Positions 54,316 through 63,327 of a stretch of DNA of 64,000 nucleotides are shown piece by piece (positions within the stretch are counted from its first letter, which is position 1; the number at the start of each line of letters is the position of its first letter). The translations under genes were made by a program, and so were the position numbers. Source of the DNA: Limnobacter sp. MED105 (GTDB lineage: Bacteria > Pseudomonadota > Gammaproteobacteria > Burkholderiales > Burkholderiaceae_B); the NCBI RefSeq assembly GCF_000170915.1, contig NZ_ABCT01000003.1:180758-244757 (forward strand), in the 5' to 3' direction. The notes beneath the pieces are model-generated. The model was not told where the DNA came from and searched no databases. It saw only the letters and a list, made by a program, of their open reading frames with translations.

Positions 54316-55611
54316 ATGAATAACAAGCAATCCTTACTCGCTTCTTTAGAACAAAGCCGCGAGCGTGTTCTTGAATTGCTCAACAGCCTGGACGCTCAGC
54401 AGGCCAAAGTGCCCTATTTGCCAGGCATCAACCCGCCAATTTGGGAGGTTGGGCACGCTGCTTTTTTCTTTGAGCGGTTTATTTTGCAGAACCTGGACAA
54501 AACCCCTTCATACAACCCAGCGCTTGACGACATCTGGGACTCGTTTGAACTGGCCCACGAGGACCGCTGGCAAGAAGGGCTGTTCCCCGACAAACCAGAC
54601 ACCCTGCGCTACTTTGACGACACCTTCAACAAGGTGAAACAGCGAATTGAAACCAAGGCACTGACCGACAGCGATTTGTACCTGTACAAGTACGCCATCT
54701 TCCACCTGAACATGCACATCGAGTCCATGGTGTGGGCGCGGCAAAGCCTTGGCTATGCCCCACCGCCTTACGCATCAAACAATACTGGCGCGGAAAACAC
54801 ACGTTCAATCGACCACAACGATGTTGAAGTACCTGCGGGCCGCTACCGAATAGGAATGCCGCCCGAGTCGGCACATTATGCGACAGAGGACTTTTGCTTC
54901 GACAATGAAAAGCCAGGATTCGTCGTGGAGATGGAAGCCTTCAAGATCTCCAAAAACCTGGTCAGCAATGCGCAGTACCTCGCTTTTATTCAATCAGGTG
55001 GATACGAGGAAGACCAACACTGGAGCATGGCAGGCCTGAAATGGCGCGACAGCCATGGCGCAAGGCACCCCTTGTTCTGGAAGAAAGAAAACGGCATTTG
55101 GCTTGAACGTCACTTCGACCAATGGCTGCCGGTACAGGCCGAACTGCCTGTTAAACACGTCAGCTATTGGGAGGCGCAAGCGTACTGCAAGTTTGCAGGG
55201 CGGCGCTTACCTTCGGAGTTTGAATGGGAAGTTGCGGCTTTGGGTAACCGCGAGCAGGGAGAGTTCAACAAGTTTCCCTGGGGAAACACCATGGAAACAC
55301 ACCGTGTAGACATGGACAGCACACACATGGCGAGGCTGCCAGTAAGCGCCCTGCCCGAAGGCGACAGCCCGTTTGGATGCCGGCAAATGATCGGCACCGT
55401 GTGGGAGTGGACCGACAGTCTTTTCTTCCCCTACAACGGATTCACCATGGACATGTACCCCTTCATGTCCACCTTGCAATTCGGAGACCACAAAGTGGTT
55501 CGGGGTGGCTCTTGCGCAACTTCGTCCATACTCATTCGCGGCACCTACCGCCAAGCCTATACACCCGATCGAAACGATGTTTTCGTCGGCTTCAGAACCT
55601 GTGCCCAATAA
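54316..55611 (+). CDS. Non-haem iron sulfoxide synthase (OvoA N-terminal/EgtB-type)
   Basis: 431 residues. A DinB_2-like N-terminal bundle carries three His that can bind iron: His47 in WEVGHAAFF and His130/His134 in HLNMHIE, the HX3HXE motif of ergothioneine/ovothiol synthases. An FGE-sulfatase domain follows (about 170-431) with RLPSEFEWEVAALG, GTVWEWTDS and VVRGGSCATS. It would couple Cys or gamma-Glu-Cys to the imidazole ring of a His derivative using O2. The next gene codes for an OvoA C-terminal-type methyltransferase, so ovothiol is the likely product; no EgtD is present. Confidence 0.87.
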   Translation: MNNKQSLLASLEQSRERVLELLNSLDAQQAKVPYLPGINPPIWEVGHAAFFFERFILQNLDKTPSYNPALDDIWDSFELAHEDRWQEGLFPDKPDTLRYFDDTFNKVKQRIETKALTDSDLYLYKYAIFHLNMHIESMVWARQSLGYAPPPYASNNTGAENTRSIDHNDVEVPAGRYRIGMPPESAHYATEDFCFDNEKPGFVVEMEAFKISKNLVSNAQYLAFIQSGGYEEDQHWSMAGLKWRDSHGARHPLFWKKENGIWLERHFDQWLPVQAELPVKHVSYWEAQAYCKFAGRRLPSEFEWEVAALGNREQGEFNKFPWGNTMETHRVDMDSTHMARLPVSALPEGDSPFGCRQMIGTVWEWTDSLFFPYNGFTMDMYPFMSTLQFGDHKVVRGGSCATSSILIRGTYRQAYTPDRNDVFVGFRTCAQ

Positions 55612-55617
55612 GGCCTT

Positions 55618-56367
55618 ATGACCAATCCTTACGAAACCGACGAGCTTTTAAACCAGTACCTGGCCTTTCACTACGGCATCGACTATTTTGATGTTCCGAA
55701 TTACCCGGTGCGCTGCGCCCAGCTGTGCCTGGAATTCATGGGCAATCGACCACGCCGCAAGGCGCTCGACCTGGGCTGCGCCGTGGGCAGAAGTACTTTT
55801 GAGCTTGCCTTGGGATTCGACACTGCTGTCGGTGTTGATCTATCCGCCCGTTTTATCGATGCGGCCGAAGCGCTTCAACAAGGCAATACCCTGAATTACT
55901 TTCTGCATGACGAAGGCGATTTGGGCAGAGCCATGCAAGTGTCGCTTGCCAATTTCAATTACAGCGATTGCAGCCAGCGTGTGGAATTTGCGCAAGGCGA
56001 TGCTTGCAAACTTGGTGAAGAACACACGGGTTACGACCTGATATTTGCTGGCAACCTGATTGACCGGGTGAACAACCCCACCGAATTCCTGAACGACATG
56101 CCCAAGCGCATTGTGCCCGGCGGCTTGTTGGTTATCAGCTCACCCTACACGCTGTTGACTGAATACACCCCCAAGGAAAACTGGATTGGTGGAATTGAAG
56201 AACATGGCAAACCAAAAACCATGCTCGAGGGAATGCAAGCCGTGCTTGCACCCCATTTCAAGCGGGTTCGCGACCCTATGAATGTTCCATTCGTCATTCG
56301 GGAAACTGCCCGCAAATACCAGCACAGCATTGCTGAAATGACCGTGTGGGAAAGAAAGGGCAGCTAA
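55618..56367 (+). CDS. 4-mercaptohistidine N1-methyltransferase-type (OvoA C-terminal domain) protein
   Basis: 249 residues. SAM motif ALDLGCAVGRSTFEL (about 49-63), VGVDLSARFIDAAEALQQG, QGDACKL, LIFAGNLIDRV, GGLLVISSPYTLL and RETARKYQHSIAEMTVWER match the family that forms the C-terminal domain of fused OvoA. In fused OvoA this domain methylates the imidazole N of 5-thiohistidine. Here it is a free gene 6 bp after the synthase gene. Its end overlaps the convergent oxidoreductase gene by 4 bp. Confidence 0.88.
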   Translation: MTNPYETDELLNQYLAFHYGIDYFDVPNYPVRCAQLCLEFMGNRPRRKALDLGCAVGRSTFELALGFDTAVGVDLSARFIDAAEALQQGNTLNYFLHDEGDLGRAMQVSLANFNYSDCSQRVEFAQGDACKLGEEHTGYDLIFAGNLIDRVNNPTEFLNDMPKRIVPGGLLVISSPYTLLTEYTPKENWIGGIEEHGKPKTMLEGMQAVLAPHFKRVRDPMNVPFVIRETARKYQHSIAEMTVWERKGS

Positions 56368-58478
56368 GCCAACGGAATCAGCGTGACGGGTACACCATTC
56401 ACTGCGGCGTTTCCGCTGGGCTCGTCCAGCCATTGCTCATCGGTCAAATCGTTGCAACTCACGCCTGCATGGGCAGCAGCCACCTGCAAGCGCACACCCG
56501 ATTTGTCATGACCCCAGCCGTGCGGAATGCTCACCACGCTGGGCATTACATCGTCTGAAATTTCTACAGGCAATGTAATTTCACCCACGCGGCTGCGCAC
56601 ACGCACATTGTGGCCTTCCTGCAAATTCAAACGCGCGGCATCGGCCGGGTTGACCATGGCGGTGCAGCGGTTCTTGCCTTTCACCAAGCGCTCGGAGTTG
56701 TGCATCCAGGAATTGTTGCTGCGAATATGGCGCCTGCCAATCAGCATCATCTCTGCGCCTGTCTGCTTGTCGGCATTCAGTAAATCAGCCACATAATTTG
56801 CTGCTGCCTGTAGCACCTGCACAGGTGCCAACTGAATTTTTTTATCGGCTGTTTGCAACCGGTCGGGGAAACTCGGGCGCAATGGCCCCAAGTCAATGCC
56901 CTCAGGGTGCTGCTTTAATTTCTCCAAACTCAACTTGTGCTCATTGGCCATGCCATAGGGCCCCATTTGCAAACCCATGTCGAGAATCATTTGTGGTGGC
57001 ATGGAAGGCCGTGCAGGCTTACCAATTTTGGTGCCGTAGCAGGCCGCCAGCCTGTCCATCAGTTCCCAGTCGTCCAGGCTGCCTTCCGGCTTGGACAGGG
57101 TGGCCGCACTGTATTTGGCCTGGTTGCGCACGCCAAATATATTGAAAATCAAATCGTAGTGATCATGTTCCAGAGGCGATGTCGTGGGCAAAATAACATC
57201 GGCATGGCGATTCGTTTCGTTGATGTACAGGTCAACTGACACCATGAACTCAAGCCCGGTCAAAGCCTTGTCAAGCTGCTGGCCGTTGGGTGTGGACAAT
57301 ACCGGGTTGCCTGCAATGGTGACCATGGCCTTGATCTGCCCTTCACCTTCGGTTTGAATTTCTTCGGCCATGATGGCACTGGGAAACTCGCCCAAGGCCT
57401 CGGGCTTTTGGCTGACCCGGCTGTGCCAGCGGCCATAACTGCCCGGCTTGCTGTTGGGTGCGGCAATCAGGTCAAGTGCGGGGTTGGCCACCAGGCTTCC
57501 ACCCACACGGTCGGTGTTGCCTGTCACAAAGTTCAGCAACTGAATACCCCACTGCGCCAAGGTGCCATGGCGCTGCGTGCAAGCACCCATGCGGCCATAC
57601 GCAACCGCCTTTCCGGCATTCGCAAAATCACGGGCAATTTGGCGAATGGTGTCAGCATCAATACCGCATTCGGCCTGCGCCACTTCAGGTGTTACTTTTG
57701 AAATCGCACCCAACGCCGCATACAAACCTTCACTGTGGTGGGCCAGGCGATCCATTCGAGTCAAGCCTTCGCCAACGATCGTGTTGATCAAGGCAAATAC
57801 AAAGGCAGCATCGCTGGCGGGCTTGATGAAATGGTGCGTATCAGCCACTTCTGCTGTTTCGGTCTTCCGAGGATCAATCACAATCAACTTTCCGCCACGC
57901 GCCTGCAAAGCCTTGATTCGCTTGGCCACATCGGGCACGGTCATCAAGCTGCCGTTGGATGCAATTGGATTGGCGCCCAGCATCAGAAAGTAATTGGTGT
58001 GATCAATGTCGGGAATGGTGATCAGCAACTGGTGCCCAAACATCCAGTACCCCAACAACTGCATGGGCAGTTGGTCAACCGATGTGGCCGAAAAACGGTT
58101 GCGTGTTTTCAGCAAACCCAGAAAATTGGCGCTGTGGGTCATCAAACCCCAGTTGTGCACATTCGGATTTCCCTGATAAACACCCACCGCGTTGGCACCA
58201 TACTTTTGCTGCACCTGGAACAAACCTTCGCAGGCCAGCTCAATCGCATCTTCCCAAGTGGTTTCTACCCACTGCCCATTCACCTTTTTTACCGGGCGCG
58301 TTAAACGGTCGGGGTCTTCCTGGATATCTTTCAATGCAACCGCTTTCGGGCAAATGTGCCCACGGCTAAAGGGGTCTAACTCATCACCCTTAATTGACAC
58401 TACCTGATTGTTTTCTACCTCGACCTTCAGGCCACAAATGGCCTCGCACAAATGGCACGCACGGCGATAGGTTTGCAA
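56364..58478 (-). CDS. Molybdopterin oxidoreductase with [4Fe-4S] cluster
   Basis: 704 residues of the DMSO reductase/formate dehydrogenase superfamily. The N-terminal CHLCEAICG-to-GHICPK set (CxxCxxxC and a fourth Cys) binds [4Fe-4S], then GYWMFGHQ, LGANPIASNG, VIDPRKTETAE and the C-terminal molydop-binding domain (RSNNSWMHNS, GWGHDKSG). No Tat signal is seen, so the enzyme is cytoplasmic. Start is TTG at 58478, with GGAG 6 bp upstream; no closer ATG is better placed. It lies 10 bp after the DUF4105 gene. Substrate unknown. Confidence 0.92.
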   Translation of the reverse strand: MQTYRRACHLCEAICGLKVEVENNQVVSIKGDELDPFSRGHICPKAVALKDIQEDPDRLTRPVKKVNGQWVETTWEDAIELACEGLFQVQQKYGANAVGVYQGNPNVHNWGLMTHSANFLGLLKTRNRFSATSVDQLPMQLLGYWMFGHQLLITIPDIDHTNYFLMLGANPIASNGSLMTVPDVAKRIKALQARGGKLIVIDPRKTETAEVADTHHFIKPASDAAFVFALINTIVGEGLTRMDRLAHHSEGLYAALGAISKVTPEVAQAECGIDADTIRQIARDFANAGKAVAYGRMGACTQRHGTLAQWGIQLLNFVTGNTDRVGGSLVANPALDLIAAPNSKPGSYGRWHSRVSQKPEALGEFPSAIMAEEIQTEGEGQIKAMVTIAGNPVLSTPNGQQLDKALTGLEFMVSVDLYINETNRHADVILPTTSPLEHDHYDLIFNIFGVRNQAKYSAATLSKPEGSLDDWELMDRLAACYGTKIGKPARPSMPPQMILDMGLQMGPYGMANEHKLSLEKLKQHPEGIDLGPLRPSFPDRLQTADKKIQLAPVQVLQAAANYVADLLNADKQTGAEMMLIGRRHIRSNNSWMHNSERLVKGKNRCTAMVNPADAARLNLQEGHNVRVRSRVGEITLPVEISDDVMPSVVSIPHGWGHDKSGVRLQVAAAHAGVSCNDLTDEQWLDEPSGNAAVNGVPVTLIPLA

Positions 58479-58488
58479 AATTGTCTCC

Positions 58489-59832
58489 CTAGAAAATCAG
58501 ACGGTAACCCAAAACCCCCTTATCGACATCGTTCCATTGAACGGATAAACCAGTGGCTTGGTGTGTAACCGAGAAATTTATTTGTGCTTTATCTAGTGGA
58601 TTATGTCTCGGATTGGAGTCCAATTGTAGGTGAGTTCGAAAAGCGGATGAAACATGCAGTAGCGATGCCGTCAGTCCAAGCGTGCCGCCATATTGGGTAT
58701 CCACCTGAGCAAGTGGGGCCACCCCCAGCCATACAGGCAGGTCGAAAACGCGACCAAAACCACCGCCCAGGCCAATTTGAGCATTGGCTTGGGGACCTTG
58801 ATCTAGGCGGACACCACTTGACAGTACTTTAGACCTGCCCCAGCCATTTGCGGGAAAAGTACGATTATTGAACAGTGCAACGCCAAAAATGCAGTCTGTA
58901 TCTGCGTGGGTTACACATCGTGCCCTGACCTCAGCAACTTCTAGTTGACTGGGCTTGGGCAATGGGTCCGTCAACCATGCGTTTTCTGAATTAAACGCCA
59001 TGTAGGAAACATCCAATACGCCCGACGAAGCAGCCATATAAAGATTACTGCGCCTTTCAGATACACGTGGCGCAAGCACCCCAGAACTGGGCTCTGACCT
59101 TGTCATCAACACCCCTGCAGCTTGATTCAGATCGGACTTCACACTTGAATCGACCAATGCTTTGTAAGCAGAGAAATATTCGAGCCCTTCCTGTTTATTC
59201 AGTTGCCAATCGGGTACCGATTCAAACTCAGCCAACAAACGATCAGCCGATCTCACGACAAACTCACCTTCACGATCTCCGTAATTCAGGTAGACATCAA
59301 GGGGTTGTCGAATACGCCAGCCCTTGCTTAACACCTCATCGGACTGCACAAGAAGCAACTCAATGTAAAAGGCGCAATTGATATTCAGAAAATCATATTC
59401 AAAACGATGACCGAGTGCATCGTTTACCTTCGTCTTCAAATCTGGAATAGCAATTTCTTTTCTTAAAGGACGAACGTAGACATCCCGGCCCTCTTGATCA
59501 TAAAGCCGGAGTTTGTCAGCGTAAGTAGAAAATTTGTACTGCCCAGGCACCGTGCTAAGCACAGTCTTAACCATTGCGTAGTCGATGTCTTTCAGGTTCC
59601 CGTAAAACTCCACAACGGGATCGTCGGGTTCGGGCTGCCTCTCGTGGTGAAACACGATAAAAACATGACCAAAAACACTTTCGGGATCATTCAGATTGGC
59701 TGCAGAAAAGACAATGCTGGCCTTGGGATGATCTTTGATGTCACTGGCCCAAGCAGGGCTTACAAACGTCACAAGTAACAGAACCAGCTGAAGTTGTAAC
59801 CGCCATGAACGGGCTAATAAGAAAGCAAGCAT
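58489..59832 (-). CDS. DUF4105 (Lnb N-terminal-like) membrane/periplasmic protein
   Basis: 447 residues. Signal peptide (LLLVTFVSPAWAS), then KASIVFSAANLNDPESVFGHVFIVF and NCAFYIELLL, the typical Lnb periplasmic domain blocks with Cys/His of a papain-like fold, and a C-terminal beta-barrel-like part (about 290-447) ending in Phe. It may hydrolyse or transfer acyl groups in the envelope. It is coupled to the 60-residue ORF upstream (19-bp overlap) and to the oxidoreductase downstream. Confidence 0.85.
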   Translation of the reverse strand: MLAFLLARSWRLQLQLVLLLVTFVSPAWASDIKDHPKASIVFSAANLNDPESVFGHVFIVFHHERQPEPDDPVVEFYGNLKDIDYAMVKTVLSTVPGQYKFSTYADKLRLYDQEGRDVYVRPLRKEIAIPDLKTKVNDALGHRFEYDFLNINCAFYIELLLVQSDEVLSKGWRIRQPLDVYLNYGDREGEFVVRSADRLLAEFESVPDWQLNKQEGLEYFSAYKALVDSSVKSDLNQAAGVLMTRSEPSSGVLAPRVSERRSNLYMAASSGVLDVSYMAFNSENAWLTDPLPKPSQLEVAEVRARCVTHADTDCIFGVALFNNRTFPANGWGRSKVLSSGVRLDQGPQANAQIGLGGGFGRVFDLPVWLGVAPLAQVDTQYGGTLGLTASLLHVSSAFRTHLQLDSNPRHNPLDKAQINFSVTHQATGLSVQWNDVDKGVLGYRLIF

Positions 59833-59996
59833 GCAAGATCGAAAAGTGTTGCTGGCGAGTATTCGTCGATGAGTGCCCTTTTGAGCGCGAGCCAGTCGTC
59901 AAAGGTCTGTTCGGAACTTCGGGTCTTTTTGTAGAGAGACCTTAAATAAGGTCCATGACCGACAGACCACTCCCGGGCTAACCTTGAAAAATGCAT
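59814..59996 (-). CDS. Small unknown protein overlapping the DUF4105 gene
   Basis: 60 residues from ATG 59996 (a TTG lies one codon before): starts MHFSRLAREW, ends FDLACLLSY. Mixed charged and aromatic residues, no signal peptide. It overlaps the DUF4105 start by 19 bp, which would permit translational coupling, and starts 40 bp after the PEGA gene's end. Evidence for expression is only its position and length, so it is tentative. Confidence 0.45.
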   Translation of the reverse strand: MHFSRLAREWSVGHGPYLRSLYKKTRSSEQTFDDWLALKRALIDEYSPATLFDLACLLSY

Positions 59997-60037
59997 CAAG
60001 ATCCATGAATTAACGCCCGGGATACAATCGCTCGTGA

Positions 60038-60427
60038 TTACTTTCCCGATTTGGTCAAGTCAATGTTGAAATTGCCGTCGCCCAGTTTGTACATGGCACC
60101 AGAACTGTAATCAGTCGTAGAACCAAATGGACCGCCAGTCAAAATATTCACCCAAAAAGTAGGCTCAATGGTGGTCTCAACCGCTACAGTTTTCTCTTCG
60201 TAACCATCTGCACGCAATGTAATCACGTTACCTTCGCCATTTTTGGGCTTGCTGACTTTTCCGATAAATGGTGTTTTTCCAACCTCGGCACCATTGATAA
60301 GAACCGTGGCGCCACGTACATTGGAGTTCACGGAAATTTGCTGATCTTTGCCGGACATAATTGATGCACAGCCTGTAACACCCAGTACTGCAACGCCGAA
60401 AACGGCACGGGCGATAAATTTATTCAT
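60038..60427 (-). CDS. PEGA-domain lipoprotein
   Basis: 129 residues. Lipobox VTGC (Cys20) and a PEGA-like beta domain (about 40-100: GATVLINGAEVGKTPF, ADGYEEKTVAVET). It may be a surface-layer or cell-wall binding lipoprotein. Divergent from the alcohol dehydrogenase with 189 bp between. Confidence 0.85.
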   Translation of the reverse strand: MNKFIARAVFGVAVLGVTGCASIMSGKDQQISVNSNVRGATVLINGAEVGKTPFIGKVSKPKNGEGNVITLRADGYEEKTVAVETTIEPTFWVNILTGGPFGSTTDYSSGAMYKLGDGNFNIDLTKSGK

Positions 60428-60616
60428 GTTATTTTTACCTTTTTAGAATTGATTTTATTTTCCTGAACAGGAAGTTTTTTCCATTCAAAAATGCCCGCAA
60501 TGCTTTCAGTAAAAAAACCGGGGCAGGAATGGTTTGGGGATACTATTTGTATCCAAAATCAAAGTAAATAAAAAACAGGCACCCCCCCTTTTTTTGGTCC
60601 CTTAATGGAATTAATC

Positions 60617-61618
60617 ATGATCAACGCATACGCAGCTTTCGAGGCCAAAGGCCCGTTGAAACCCTTTCAATACGATCCGGGTGAATTGAACGCATTTGAC
60701 ATCGAGATCGATGTGGACCACTGCGGCATTTGCCACAGCGATGTCAGCATGCTTGACAACGACTGGGGCCGTGCCAAATACCCCATGGTGGCAGGCCACG
60801 AAATTATTGGTCGGGTAAGCCAAGTGGGCAGCCATGTCAGCCACCTGGCCATTGGTGATGTGGTGGGTTTGGGCTGGCATTCAGGCTACTGCGAAAGTTG
60901 CCGTATGTGCATGGGCGGCGACCACAACCTGTGCAGCACCGCCAAAGGCACCATTGTTGGTCGCCATGGCGGGTTTGCTGACAAGGTGCGCGCGCAAGCT
61001 GTCAGTGCCGTGAAAATTCCCGCAGGTGTCAACCCTGCTACCGCAGGCCCGCTGCTGTGTGGTGGCATTACCGTTTACAACCCGCTGGTGCAATTCAATA
61101 TCTCACCGCAAAGCAAAGTCGCGGTGATCGGCGTGGGCGGCCTGGGCCACATGGCGGTCATGTTCCTGAAAGCCTGGGGCTGCGAGGTCACCGCATTCAG
61201 CAGCAACGTCTCTAAAACCGACGAATTGCTGGGCATGGGTGCACACCACGTGCTGAACAGCAAAGACCCCGATGCCTTGAAGAAAGCGGCTGGCTCATTC
61301 GACCTTATTTTGTCGACCGTGAACGTGAAGCTTGACTGGAACGCCTACATTGGCACCTTGGCCCCCAAAGGCCGCCTGCATTTTCTGGGTGCCGTGCTGG
61401 AGCCTTTGGACATTGGTGTGTTTGGCTTGATGGGGCAACAACGTTCCATTTCGTCTTCGCCAGTGGGCAGCCCGCGCGTAATCGCCGACATGCTCAAATT
61501 CGCAGCCCTGCACAATATTCAACCCATCGTAGAAACCTACAGTTTTGACCAAATCAACGAGGCTGTGGACAAAGTACGCAATGGTAGCCCCCGCTTTAGA
61601 GTGGTGTTGTCGCGATAA
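60617..61618 (+). CDS. Zinc-dependent alcohol dehydrogenase (YahK/CAD-like)
   Basis: 333 residues from ATG 60617, with GGAA 7 bp upstream (an ATG four codons earlier is less well placed). Catalytic zinc ligands in CGICHSDV and GHEIIG, structural zinc Cys in GYCESCRMCMGGDHNLC, and the NADP motif GVGGLGHMAV. It reduces a wide range of aldehydes with NADPH in its relatives. Single gene. Confidence 0.94.
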   Translation: MINAYAAFEAKGPLKPFQYDPGELNAFDIEIDVDHCGICHSDVSMLDNDWGRAKYPMVAGHEIIGRVSQVGSHVSHLAIGDVVGLGWHSGYCESCRMCMGGDHNLCSTAKGTIVGRHGGFADKVRAQAVSAVKIPAGVNPATAGPLLCGGITVYNPLVQFNISPQSKVAVIGVGGLGHMAVMFLKAWGCEVTAFSSNVSKTDELLGMGAHHVLNSKDPDALKKAAGSFDLILSTVNVKLDWNAYIGTLAPKGRLHFLGAVLEPLDIGVFGLMGQQRSISSSPVGSPRVIADMLKFAALHNIQPIVETYSFDQINEAVDKVRNGSPRFRVVLSR

Positions 61619-61977
61619 CACCCCCCTTCTCACCCCCCACCCCCACCCTTTGATGTGATTGATTTAGTTGAACATTAAGAGGAATCTGGGTGGGAGGGTT
61701 CTGAATACACCAAGAAACGGCGAAAGACCGAAAAAAGCTCAGAGAGGACTGCAGGAATTTGCAACAAACTTATCACGTGAATGAAACATAGAGGGAAATT
61801 AAACCCTTTATAAATCATGGATCTTTGATGATCACCTCATGTGGATACTTAGAATTTGTCGCAATTTTTGTAGGTACTGTTACATGAAATGACAAAAAAT
61901 GTGATTTTTTTCAAACATTTGTTCAGTCAACACTTGTTCGCGCAATAAATTCGAGCAAGTATTCATTAACTCAACGA
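61619..61977. other. 360-bp gap before pilus-side genes
   Basis: A C-rich run directly after the dehydrogenase stop, then A/T-rich sequence with a TTTTTTC stretch near 61900-61915. It should hold the promoter of the 61978 gene, but no confident pair of boxes was found, nor any ORF or RNA. Confidence 0.4.
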
Positions 61978-62469
61978 GTGAACAATAAAAATATGGTCGC
62001 ACAAACAAAGCCATTCGAGAGTACTTCTGCCATGCTTGCAGGGCTGTCCTCTGGCAACTCGATTACAAACAATATCGCTTATTTCAGGGCAAATCACCCG
62101 GTTGATCCATGCGACTGTGAATACAGCGAATTGGCCGCGCACATTGAAGACACGGGTCTACTCAACCTGAGCTTGCCATTTATTCTGCAAGGTCTGGCTG
62201 AAACAGAAGGAACAACCTGGCATTACTTTCGCGGCCTGATGAAAGCCTATTCAGAGCTACGTCCCAAAGTAAAAACCATTGAGTCCACGCCTCGACTAAT
62301 TGGTGAACTGTTGAAAGTGTGTATCCACGAATACGACGCCATCAATCAAGAAGCATTCGATGAAGCACAGGCCTGCAGTTTGGCTGTGCTGGAAACTGCG
62401 GCTTACCTTTTGGTTCATTACAGCCCGCATGAAGGCAATCAATGGCTTGATGCCATTTATCAAGATTGA
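61978..62469 (+). CDS. Unknown 163-residue protein
   Basis: No recognised family. Soluble, mostly helical, with a CDC motif (HPVDPCDCEYSEL) and LLKVCIHEYDAINQEAFDEAQ. Start is GTG 61978 or ATG 61993; neither has a good ribosome site. It is 147 bp before the pilus gene block and on the same strand, so it may be a regulator or assembly helper of that cluster, but nothing in the sequence shows it. Confidence 0.65.
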   Translation: MNNKNMVAQTKPFESTSAMLAGLSSGNSITNNIAYFRANHPVDPCDCEYSELAAHIEDTGLLNLSLPFILQGLAETEGTTWHYFRGLMKAYSELRPKVKTIESTPRLIGELLKVCIHEYDAINQEAFDEAQACSLAVLETAAYLLVHYSPHEGNQWLDAIYQD

Positions 62470-62616
62470 TCTGCCACTGACAAAAACACCCTGACGCAGC
62501 AGAATAATTTTTGGGATTGCTGCAAAAGAAATTATTTCGTATATTGATGTATATTCGAATTAACAATTTTTGCAAACTCGCTGAACACCGATCCATACGA
62601 AGAAGGTAAAACGAAT

Positions 62617-63324
62617 ATGGAATTTGCTCTTGGTCTTGCCATTGTGCTGATGGCATGGAACACAAACGGGGAAACGAGTGGGGAGACAAACGCCACTGTT
62701 GCGATTGAATCGCCCAGCTATGCAGTGGTCACCGAGAAACGCGAGGAAACCCTGCCGTACTTCGCCGATGAGTTGCTGTCACGCAATGTTGAACTGGCCA
62801 GGCACGGCGCACCCGACCCAAGGCCACAAGCCAGAAGCTTTGCCGTGATCGCGCAACCCAGTCTAGAACCCAAGTCCCCAAGCGCGACGTCCAACAAAAA
62901 CAGCAATATACAGCTTGCCATGCAAGCGCCCTCCTCCGATGTATTCATTGTTGACCTGCCGCCCAAAGTAATTCGGGAGGCCGAACAATTGGCTGCCCTG
63001 CCAGTGAAACAGGAAAACGCAAGGCTGGTGGTAACACCGCGTGCCATTCAATGGGAATTGCGGGTTGAAGACGGCCGACTGGACAAAGCCATTCGCCGTT
63101 GGGCCAAAGAAGCGGGTTACACATTTCGCTGGGATGCCGACCGTTACGTGATGATTGCAGCCGGCACCACCTTCTCGGGCACCTTTGAATATGCAGTAGA
63201 ACAAGTGCTTGAAACACCCGGAATCAAGAATAGCGAATACCCCTTGGAAGCCTGTGTTTACAACAACGAGCCGCCATTGCTGCGCATTACCCGCTTGGGC
63301 GATCAAAAAGAAGAGTGCCGATAA
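62617..63324 (+). CDS. TcpQ-domain pilus biogenesis protein
   Basis: 235 residues. An N-terminal hydrophobic helix (FALGLAIVLMAW) is followed by a low-complexity linker (about 50-105), and a C-terminal TcpQ-type domain (about 140-230: VTPRAIQWELRVEDGRLDKAIRRWAKEAGYTFRWDADRYVMI...GTFEYAVEQVL). Such proteins (PilL in type IVb pili) stabilise or pilot the secretin. It is 3 bp before the secretin gene. GAAGG precedes the ATG. Confidence 0.85.
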   Translation: MEFALGLAIVLMAWNTNGETSGETNATVAIESPSYAVVTEKREETLPYFADELLSRNVELARHGAPDPRPQARSFAVIAQPSLEPKSPSATSNKNSNIQLAMQAPSSDVFIVDLPPKVIREAEQLAALPVKQENARLVVTPRAIQWELRVEDGRLDKAIRRWAKEAGYTFRWDADRYVMIAAGTTFSGTFEYAVEQVLETPGIKNSEYPLEACVYNNEPPLLRITRLGDQKEECR

Positions 63325-63327
63325 AAC

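Noticed and set aside
54316..56367. Ergothioneine operon egtBD
   Set aside because: The second gene has OvoA C-terminal motifs rather than those of EgtD, so the histidine trimethylation step is not encoded here.
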